From JAZDRH01 sp047470865 (lineage in GTDB: Bacteria; Pseudomonadota; Gammaproteobacteria; Pseudomonadales; Pseudomonadaceae), in contig NZ_JAZDRH010000010.1 in NCBI RefSeq assembly GCF_047470865.1, positions 43,616-107,615 of the forward strand: 64,000 nt of DNA, given 5' to 3'. The notes under the pieces are model-generated. The model had not been told where the DNA came from and did not search any database. It was given only the letters and a program-made list of their open reading frames with translations. Every line of letters starts with the position of its first letter. Position 1 is the stretch's first letter. Shown here piece by piece: positions 57,863 through 64,000 of the stretch. The translations under genes were made by a program, and so were the position numbers.

Positions 57863-58528
57863 ATGACTAAAGAAGAATACTGCCAACAATTTACTGAAGA
57901 CGATGCTGTAGGCTGGGATGCTATAGCTTCCACACTAGAAAAACTTTATGGCGAACAACAAGCCGAACACTACGGCACAACTATCCCTTATATTTTAGGC
58001 GGTGAAGATCCTTTAGATGGTATTAGTATCTATCTTAGCCATGAACAAGAAGACCATTATCATTTTGTTACCTATGGTTTTTCAGAGCTTTATTTTGACG
58101 AAGAAGCTGCCGGAAAAGAGTTTAGTAAATTTGGCATGGAGCTGACCCTCCGCCTAAAAAAAGTAGATGCTGATGATAATAAAACTTGGGTGTGCTCCCT
58201 CATGCAAAATTTAGCACGCTATGTATTTGACTCAGGCAATTGGTTTGATGCCAACCACTTTATTCCTACCAATAGCCCTATTCGTTTAGATTCAAATACT
58301 GATTTGTGTGGATTAGCTTTTACTGTAGATCCACAGCTAGGGAAAATCCACACCGCTCACGGTGAGGTTCAGTTCTTACAGATGATAGGCTTAACCAGTA
58401 AAGAAGTTGAGTATCTAAAACAGGCTAACAATCAGGACGAGGTACTGCAATTAATACAACGCATGCAACAAGATAATAATCTGTTGCTAATTACTGACCT
58501 GCAACGCACGCATAGCTATCTTGTTTAA
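57863..58528 (+). CDS. Suppressor-of-fused (SUFU)-like protein
   Basis: A 221-aa acidic cytoplasmic protein. Segments GWDAIASTLEKLYGEQQAEHYGTTIPYILGGEDPLDGISIYLS and HFVTYGFSELYFDEEAAGKEFSKFGMELTLRL are the bacterial SUFU domain signature. Bacterial SUFU proteins act as immunity proteins in some toxin systems and are also found alone. The start at 57863 (MTKEEY) is preferred over an in-frame TTG 18 bases earlier. Confidence 0.85.
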   Translation: MTKEEYCQQFTEDDAVGWDAIASTLEKLYGEQQAEHYGTTIPYILGGEDPLDGISIYLSHEQEDHYHFVTYGFSELYFDEEAAGKEFSKFGMELTLRLKKVDADDNKTWVCSLMQNLARYVFDSGNWFDANHFIPTNSPIRLDSNTDLCGLAFTVDPQLGKIHTAHGEVQFLQMIGLTSKEVEYLKQANNQDEVLQLIQRMQQDNNLLLITDLQRTHSYLV

Positions 58529-58532
58529 TATA

Positions 58533-58562
58533 TAAATGGCTAGCATAAAGCTAGCCATTTAT
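58533..58562 (+). terminator. Terminator between convergent SUFU-like and DUF1883 genes
   Basis: Perfect stem aaatggctag/ctagccattt with loop cataaag-type; it can act on both strands. Confidence 0.75.
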
Positions 58563-58566
58563 AACA

Positions 58567-58863
58567 TCACTCCAACTTAGTATTGCGTACTATTTTAATT
58601 TTATATTCAAAGTTAGGCTTACGCGTTACGCTAATTGGGCGACGAGTTACCGCATCTAAGGTGATATTCCAGTAACCGCTGCTTGGTACTCGAATTTTTG
58701 CGGGAAAACGATCAAAACAGCCACCATGATAGGTGTGCTTACCACCATTACGGAAACTGCGAAAATTAGCATCATTCATTAAGCGTATATTGCACATTTG
58801 TGAGCACTGAATAACCACAAAATCGCCTTCTGTGAGCATTTCACGTTGATGGATAAATTTCAT
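58567..58863 (-). CDS. DUF1883 domain protein
   Basis: A 98-aa protein matching DUF1883: MKFIHQREMLTEGDFVVIQCSQMCNIRLMNDANF, then GGKHTYHGGCFDRFPAKIRVPSSGYWNITLDA. The domain is often linked to TIR domains or found in stress and defence loci; here it stands alone. A ligand-binding role has been proposed, and the function is unknown. It is convergent with the SUFU-like gene. Confidence 0.85.
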   Translation of the reverse strand: MKFIHQREMLTEGDFVVIQCSQMCNIRLMNDANFRSFRNGGKHTYHGGCFDRFPAKIRVPSSGYWNITLDAVTRRPISVTRKPNFEYKIKIVRNTKLE

Positions 58864-59004
58864 AAGCCAACCAATTTAATAAAACAAAACGTTATTTTAA
58901 GGCTTTTATACACTGAAAACAGCTTTTCTTTTTATTCAGTTGTAATTGAAAGCATCCAGCTTACTAACCTCACATATAGCTTACAGTCAGTACACAAATA
59001 AATA

Positions 59005-59031
59005 GCTAGTATGCTTGCAAGCTATACTAGC
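59005..59031 (-). terminator. Terminator after the DUF4153 gene
   Basis: Arms gctagtat/atactagc enclose the palindrome gcttgcaagc, 25 bases beyond the stop of the leftward gene. The T tract on the minus strand is modest. Confidence 0.6.
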
Positions 59032-59055
59032 CATTTTATCTGGCACTTTTATTTT

Positions 59056-60789
59056 TTAGTTAAGCGAGCTATCGTCAGCTTTTATCACAATTTGCTGCCA
59101 TTCTTTTGGCTTAATTTCTATATTTCCCTTAAGTAATTCCCCCCAAGCAGCTTTGCGTTGCGCTGGCGTTGAATAATTAAACATCTGCTCATCAGTATCA
59201 ATCCAGATGTCAGAACTTTTTTGCTGCCAAACGGTACAGCTAATCACTCTCGCTTGCTCATGACCACTACAAATTACAACCTCATTTTCGCCATCATTAT
59301 TTATATCCTTAGTAAAGCCTAAGCAGTTATAGGGACTATAATTTTTGGTACAGTCTAAATATTTATATTTATTTCCATCCGCATTAATAAACTTCCACCA
59401 ACTTTCAGGAAGTGGATCACTACCAGTTGAAATTAGCATTACATCAGACAGTAGTTTATCTAATTCATCAGAATTATTTTTATAATAACTGTTGTCTGTC
59501 CTAGCCTTATATTTCTCATCCTTTAATAGATTTTCCCATGCTTCTTCACCTGTTTTACCTAATTTCACGAACTGATACTTTATAATAGGATCATCATCAG
59601 CGTTAATTCTTTCCAATAAATTATTCGTTGCAATCTTATAAAAATCGACTGCCGGGCTACTGGTTGCAAGAATACTAATTACTAATAAAAGTAATATCGT
59701 TTTATTGATAGCCCCTAAGCATAAGCTCCAGTTATTTCGTTTAAGGATAACGGAAACACTGTAACTTATAGCAGTTAAGCCAATTAGCATGGTGATAAAG
59801 AATGCATAGAGTCTTGGATAGCTCCAACCATACTGATTAACTCGGGCAAGAATTCCATAAATAGTAAAAAGTGCAAAAATACTAAGAAAGCCAATATTAA
59901 TTAACACAAAACCATTAAGCCAAGGTCTAAACTTAAATCCTTGCTTTCCATCTCCATATACAATATTTATTAAAATTATACTTATAATTAAGAAAATTAA
60001 AATTGGAGGTGAGCTTAAAACTCTACTACTCGCTACCCTGACACTGCTATCTAGCATATCCGAAGATATAGAATTGATTAAAGAAAAAAGCATTCCAACT
60101 AAAAATAACATGCCTACCAAATTAAGTATTGGTAGAAAAAAACGGGCAATTAAACTAAAAATACGGGTTGCTTGTATATCTGAAAAACGACGTAAAAAGA
60201 GTAAACATATATTAAAGGCTAGACAAAATAAGACCCAGCGGAAAAGCTCACGAGACATAATATAAGCTAGTGAATTCATCTGTACTAAGTCAAACAAGTA
60301 CGTGGCCAATACCGAAAGAAGTACTACTGCTCCACCAATGGCAGCTGCAAATACCGCAAACAAGGTATTTAACCCGTACAAACCAATTAAACACGAATAA
60401 TTGGTGCTCCATTTACCTGTCATTTGGCGTAACTGCAACCAAGGTAGAATAATAAATACTAAAACAATAGAGATAAAAATAGATTCTTCGTGCTTATAGT
60501 TAACGTCAGCCACATTGGAGTCAAACCATAATGAAACCCACAGGACACAAGCAATAACTATAAAAATATTCAAATAAAAAACAGGACGCTTTAAATCTGA
60601 AACTAAGAAGCTAAAAGCAGAGGGAATAATTAAAGCGCAAGATAACGGTGTTAAATACAGGCCGGCAAAGGGTTGATCATATAGATATGCAGGAAACTCC
60701 TTAATTAACCATGCTTGCAACACTGCTAATAGCATCACAGGAAGATAAGTGTAACGAGCAATCGCAGGCTCAGTATTGGTTATGCTCAT
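59056..60789 (-). CDS. DUF4153-like multispanning membrane protein
   Basis: A 577-aa protein. About eleven to twelve hydrophobic helices fill the first 370 residues (for example YLPVMLLAVLQAWLIKEFPAYL, LYLTPLSCALIIPSAFSFLV, FIVIACVLWVSLWF, ISIVLVFIILPWLQL). The C-terminal 200 residues are soluble, with repeated Asp/Asn-rich motifs such as DINNDGENEVVICSG, an FG-GAP-like calcium-binding type. The N-terminal part resembles DUF4153. The start at 60789 (MSITNTE) is supported by AAGGA. Function unknown. Confidence 0.75.
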   Translation of the reverse strand: MSITNTEPAIARYTYLPVMLLAVLQAWLIKEFPAYLYDQPFAGLYLTPLSCALIIPSAFSFLVSDLKRPVFYLNIFIVIACVLWVSLWFDSNVADVNYKHEESIFISIVLVFIILPWLQLRQMTGKWSTNYSCLIGLYGLNTLFAVFAAAIGGAVVLLSVLATYLFDLVQMNSLAYIMSRELFRWVLFCLAFNICLLFLRRFSDIQATRIFSLIARFFLPILNLVGMLFLVGMLFSLINSISSDMLDSSVRVASSRVLSSPPILIFLIISIILINIVYGDGKQGFKFRPWLNGFVLINIGFLSIFALFTIYGILARVNQYGWSYPRLYAFFITMLIGLTAISYSVSVILKRNNWSLCLGAINKTILLLLVISILATSSPAVDFYKIATNNLLERINADDDPIIKYQFVKLGKTGEEAWENLLKDEKYKARTDNSYYKNNSDELDKLLSDVMLISTGSDPLPESWWKFINADGNKYKYLDCTKNYSPYNCLGFTKDINNDGENEVVICSGHEQARVISCTVWQQKSSDIWIDTDEQMFNYSTPAQRKAAWGELLKGNIEIKPKEWQQIVIKADDSSLN

Positions 60790-60896
60790 GGCAGTCCTTA
60801 ACACATAGAGGAAATTACCAATACGACACACTATGTAACAAAAAGTTGTATCACTCTAGCGTTATTTAAGAAAACCGAACGTAGATTTTAAGCCTC

Positions 60897-60924
60897 TTGA
60901 ATTATATACCCCCACCTGTATAAT
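60897..60924 (+). promoter_or_regulatory. Sigma-70-like promoter of the OsmC-family gene
   Basis: TTGAAT at 60897 and a perfect TATAAT at 60919 are separated by 16 bases, 28 bases before the ATG. Confidence 0.75.
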
Positions 60925-60951
60925 GAAAAATCAATCACTCGGAGATATACA

Positions 60952-61380
60952 ATGAAAACAGTACTGGTTTCAGGGGCAATGGGCAGCAACATGACAATCA
61001 GCATGCAGTGTGGCAATCATGAAATACGAATGGATCAGCCAAAAAATGCAGGCGGTAGCGACAAGGGTCCAACGCCACCAGAACTTTTATTAGCTTCTTT
61101 AGCAGGCTGTGTTGGTAGCATTGCGCGTATTGTGGCGCATCAACAAAAACTAAACATAAAAGGCATGCAGTTCAAAGCCGAAGGTGATTTTAATCCTGAC
61201 AAGCTATTAGGCAAAGACACTGAGGATCGTGCTGGATTTCAACAAATCCGCTTAGAAGTCTCTATTGATAGTGATTTAAATAAAGAGCAGCAGCTTGCCT
61301 TCTTAGCGGAAGTTGAACGCCGCTGCCCTATTGCAGACAACCTACTTAATTTGAGCACTATTGATACTCAGTTAGTATAA
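60952..61380 (+). CDS. OsmC/Ohr-family peroxiredoxin-like protein
   Basis: A 142-aa OsmC-fold protein with the two conserved cysteines, in LASLAGCVGSIARIV and ERRCPIADNL, and the GGSDKGPTPPELLLASLAGC segment. OsmC/Ohr/YhfA proteins reduce organic hydroperoxides; the N-terminal sequence fits the YhfA-like branch. A strong promoter and GGAG lie upstream. Confidence 0.9.
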   Translation: MKTVLVSGAMGSNMTISMQCGNHEIRMDQPKNAGGSDKGPTPPELLLASLAGCVGSIARIVAHQQKLNIKGMQFKAEGDFNPDKLLGKDTEDRAGFQQIRLEVSIDSDLNKEQQLAFLAEVERRCPIADNLLNLSTIDTQLV

Positions 61381-61389
61381 GCAGTCAGG

Positions 61390-62385
61390 TTACTGCCGCT
61401 TTTTACGTGGCAGTAGCGCTAACATATTTTCTTTACTTATTTTGCGTGCCACTGTTGCAGGTAAAGCATCCAAAACTGGACTAAAGGCTTGCATTATTTC
61501 TGCTTGACTCTTAAAACGTCCCACTACATCAGAGCCTAGCACAAATCGCGTAGGGTATTTATTCAGTAATGCCAGCCATTCTTTGCTGGGAATGCCCTTG
61601 CCATCTAACATGTAGGGCTCTAGTACTACCCAAGATAAATCAATATAAAGATTCTTATATTCAGCTAATAACTCATCTAATAATCTAGGCAAAAATACTA
61701 ATTTTTCCTGATGACGATGAATCTCCATACTGGTGCCTGCATGCGCCCAAATAAAGCGCACTTTTTTATTAGCCTGTAAAACTTCTCTTAATTCTTCCTC
61801 ATAAAGGGCTTTGCGCTCACGCTTGGAGGTAATATTAGTATGTAGTAAAACAGGTAAATCATACTCAGCTGCTACTTTATAAACACGCATCATAGCTTCA
61901 TTATTAATACGTGGTGTTTCACCCAAAGTAAGAGCGGTAATATCATCATGACGGGCAAAAACTTCGCCAATGCCCTGCCAGAAATCAGGATGCATTGCTA
62001 ATAGTTGGCGAATCTGTGTTGCAGCATTTTTATCATTAGGGTTAAACCCAGATAAAAATGGAATTAAACGTGCTTGATCTGCTGGTTTTGCTTTACTAAC
62101 TAAATCATGCACTAAAAAGTCAGTAGCGCTGTACCAATAAACAGGGGCGTCATCCCCTGCATAAAATCTTGGTTTTTGTGGTTCATCCTCATGCCATTTT
62201 TTAGCAACAGGAATACCCATTACAACGCTTTTTTCAATATTACCTTCATCCATTGCCTCAATGAGGGCTTCTACCCCTTCTGATTGCTGAAAAAAATCAA
62301 ACAAATGTGCGTGGCTATCTATATAAGTGTGCGCCCATACTGTTGGAATAATAAACAACCCTAACAGTGCTATAGTAAATCGCAT
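61390..62385 (-). CDS. Secreted amidohydrolase (TatD/PHP-like metal-dependent)
   Basis: A 331-aa protein with signal peptide MRFTIALLGLFIIPTVWA, then the metal motif YIDSHAHLFDF. Other barrel motifs are PVLLHTNI, IWAHAGTSME and VLGSDVVGRF (Asp), as in amidohydrolase_2 family proteins. It would act in the periplasm; the substrate is unknown. It is followed by the EamA and TSUP genes on the same strand. Confidence 0.8.
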   Translation of the reverse strand: MRFTIALLGLFIIPTVWAHTYIDSHAHLFDFFQQSEGVEALIEAMDEGNIEKSVVMGIPVAKKWHEDEPQKPRFYAGDDAPVYWYSATDFLVHDLVSKAKPADQARLIPFLSGFNPNDKNAATQIRQLLAMHPDFWQGIGEVFARHDDITALTLGETPRINNEAMMRVYKVAAEYDLPVLLHTNITSKRERKALYEEELREVLQANKKVRFIWAHAGTSMEIHRHQEKLVFLPRLLDELLAEYKNLYIDLSWVVLEPYMLDGKGIPSKEWLALLNKYPTRFVLGSDVVGRFKSQAEIMQAFSPVLDALPATVARKISKENMLALLPRKKRQ

Positions 62386-62434
62386 AAGCCCTCCCTATTG
62401 ATTAGCTATGAGGGCGAGCAATAAAAAAGGTTCA

Positions 62435-62863
62435 TTAGCCTAAAGCAACAAGCAAAGCGCCAGCTGTTATCATTACAACACCAAGACTGGCTAGCCAAGA
62501 AAGTTTTTCACCTAATAAGATAACCGCTAAAACTACAGCAAATACCACGCTGAGCTTATCAATAGATACCACCTGACTTACTTTGCCATGTTCAATAGCG
62601 AGAAAATAAAATAACCAAGATAAAGCTCCAGCCACGCCACTTAAGGTAATCCATAATAATGCTTTATGGTTGCTCATTACTTCGCTGAACAAATGCAGCT
62701 TACCTTGCAAGAAAACAACTAAAAATAAGAAAAGCGCCATAATAATGGCTCTAATAGCTGTGGCTGTATTTGCATCTAGGTGCTGTAACCCTAGTTTGCC
62801 AAAAATACCGACTAAAGCAGCAGTAATTGCTGACAGCAATGCATAAATCAGCCAAGCACTCAT
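62435..62863 (-). CDS. Half-size EamA/DMT transporter
   Basis: A 142-aa protein with a single EamA unit of five hydrophobic helices (YALLSAITAALVGIFGKLGLQHL, ATAIRAIIMALFLFLVVFL, LWITLSGVAGALSWLFYFLAI, VFAVVLAVILLGEKL, ASLGVVMITAGALLVAL). It has half the usual length, so it probably works as a homodimer. It lies 21 bases downstream of the TSUP gene. Confidence 0.85.
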   Translation of the reverse strand: MSAWLIYALLSAITAALVGIFGKLGLQHLDANTATAIRAIIMALFLFLVVFLQGKLHLFSEVMSNHKALLWITLSGVAGALSWLFYFLAIEHGKVSQVVSIDKLSVVFAVVLAVILLGEKLSWLASLGVVMITAGALLVALG

Positions 62864-62884
62864 AAATGCCTCTGTTAATAACAG

Positions 62885-63640
62885 TTAAGCTAACTGCTGC
62901 CAAATAAGCTTCGCAGCCATACTTAAACTCATAATAATTAGCATAGGTTTAACAATCGCCGTTCCATATTTAATTGCAAACCGTGAGCCTAGCTGAGCGC
63001 CAATAAGCGCGCCAACAGCCATGACAATAGCCACAGATAAAATAATATGTCCTTGAAACGCAAATATTGAAAGCGCTCCAAGATTACAAAACATATTGGC
63101 TAATTTGGTGTAAGAAATAGCTTTAATCACACCATAGCCAAGCAGCGAGATAAAAGCAATCATATAAAACGAGCCTGTTCCTGGCCCTAAAATACCATCA
63201 TAGAAACCAATAAATGACACTATAACGGCGGCAAAGGTGAAAAATGGTAATTTTGCTTTTTTCTCTTCATTACTCATTTTAGGCGAAAAAAACAAATAAA
63301 CAGCAACAGCGACTAACAAAAACGGGATCGCCAGTTGCAACTTTTCTTTTGGTAGTTGTGAAACAAGCAATGCACCCAACAGACCACCGGTATAAGCAAA
63401 CAAGGCAATAGGTAAACCTTGCTTAAATTTAATATAGCCTTTCGCCATAAAGGTGATAGCCGCTGAACTACTACCTGCAGTACCTTGCATCTTGTTAGTT
63501 GCCAAAGCCTCTACAGGTGCAAATCCGGATAACAGTAAGGCTGGCAACGTCAATAAGCCTCCACCACCTGCAATAGCATCAATAAAGCCTGCCAAGGTAG
63601 CAACACCTGCAAGTGAAATAATTGTAAAAGTATCAACCAT
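62885..63640 (-). CDS. TauE/SafE (TSUP) family transporter, YfcA-like
   Basis: A 251-aa membrane protein with the TSUP signature near the N-terminus (TLAGFIDAIAGGGGLLTLPALLLSG, ALATNKMQGTAGSSSAA) and a second repeat (FYDGILGPGTGSFYMIAFI). The GGGGLLTLPALL and TNK patterns are typical of YfcA. Likely an anion exporter of unknown substrate; it heads the two-gene unit with the small EamA gene. Confidence 0.88.
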   Translation of the reverse strand: MVDTFTIISLAGVATLAGFIDAIAGGGGLLTLPALLLSGFAPVEALATNKMQGTAGSSSAAITFMAKGYIKFKQGLPIALFAYTGGLLGALLVSQLPKEKLQLAIPFLLVAVAVYLFFSPKMSNEEKKAKLPFFTFAAVIVSFIGFYDGILGPGTGSFYMIAFISLLGYGVIKAISYTKLANMFCNLGALSIFAFQGHIILSVAIVMAVGALIGAQLGSRFAIKYGTAIVKPMLIIMSLSMAAKLIWQQLA

Positions 63641-63748
63641 AAATGCCTAAACCTTAATAATTACTATCTAATACTTAAGAAAAAAGCATTGTACTCCAGC
63701 ATGCTCAGTTATGCTGAGCCTATTTAAGGCTTTAGGTACAATTTAGTC

Positions 63749-64000
63749 TGTCTGACCTTATCCCAAGTTTAGTACCACAGCTAGGATGGGGTTTTTGCAT
63801 TATGCCGCCTTTCTCGCGTATTCGGATGGTGGCATATAATTTAATGAGCTGTGAGGGCAGACATCATTATAATGTTGTCTCCATTGCTCTATTTTATAAG
63901 TGGCTTCCGCCAGCGTTCTAAACCAATGTAGGTTCAAGCACTCATTCCTAAACTTACCATTCAAGCTTTCTACAAATGCATTTTGTGTAGATTTTCCTAA
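63749..64000 (-). mobile_element. IS3-family insertion sequence, right end (truncated by window)
   Basis: The end of the element starts with tgtctgaccttatccca at 63749, the TG terminus expected of IS3-family inverted repeats. The transposase gene reads in from the window edge. The left end is outside the window, so completeness cannot be judged. Confidence 0.85.
63800..64000 (-). CDS. IS3-family transposase OrfB, C-terminal part
   Basis: The last 66 codons of an OrfB-type DDE transposase: QNAFVESLNGKFRNECLN (the Glu of the DDE triad in FVES), followed by HWFRTLAEATYKIEQWRQHYN and PHSSLNYMPPSEYA. These are hallmark IS3 (IS2/IS3/IS911-like) sequences. The 5' part is outside the window. No stop or frameshift was seen in the visible part. 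Confidence 0.9.
   Translation of the reverse strand, partial: LGKSTQNAFVESLNGKFRNECLNLHWFRTLAEATYKIEQWRQHYNDVCPHSSLNYMPPSEYARKAA

Overview
The window looks like chromosome from a low-GC member of the Pseudomonadaceae (host part roughly low-40s % GC by eye). Gene content and order match Pseudomonas: mltF/tadA/cumA-type multicopper oxidase, tesA with a divergent ABC exporter, greB, speA, guaB-guaA, xseA with an M23 peptidase, oprC/DUF2946/leuA, fpr with divergent finR, slyX with a HIT protein, and acnB. The species assignment is inference. No rRNA, tRNA or CRISPR array was seen.

Layout. 1-26.4 kb: host housekeeping, transport and envelope genes: the mltF end, tadA, multicopper oxidase, an AraC regulator, TSUP/LysE/EamA transporters, a large autotransporter, several lipoproteins, a MliC-like lysozyme inhibitor, tesA plus ABC exporter, a decayed tandem duplication around a thioesterase and greB, yciH and speA. 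26.594-38.633 kb: a visibly more GC-rich 12-kb genomic island inserted in the 3' end of guaA and bounded by 17-bp direct repeats. 38.6-63.7 kb: host genes again (guaA, guaB, xseA, M23 peptidase, MscS channel, oprC, leuA, fpr/finR, slyX, HIT, acnB, SUFU-like, DUF1883, DUF4153, OsmC, amidohydrolase, transporters). 63.75-64.0 kb: the end of an IS3-family insertion sequence that runs off the window.

The island is a mosaic. It has a P4-type tyrosine integrase, an AlpA-type regulator, IncQ-like repA and repC with three 22-bp iterons, an IncP (RK2/RP4)-like oriT with traJ, and trbJ-trbK-trbL from an IncP-type mating-pair system. No relaxase and no coupling protein are present, so it would need a helper plasmid to move. 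Its cargo end (26.69-30.03 kb) carries a compact unit: a 71-aa protein translationally coupled to an 832-aa Rad50-like ATPase with a CPVC zinc-hook motif and an unusual C-terminal extension, then a 61-aa protein. Divergent from it is an orphan antitoxin-like tail. This cargo is the best candidate in the window for an undescribed conflict or defence system.

Other points: a 16-bp perfect inverted repeat enclosing a second hairpin in the acnB leader; a thioesterase-greB tandem duplication in which opposite halves decayed; a remnant of a type I secretion ABC transporter N-terminus beside an immunity-like gene; and a control region duplicated upstream of both trbJ and alpA.
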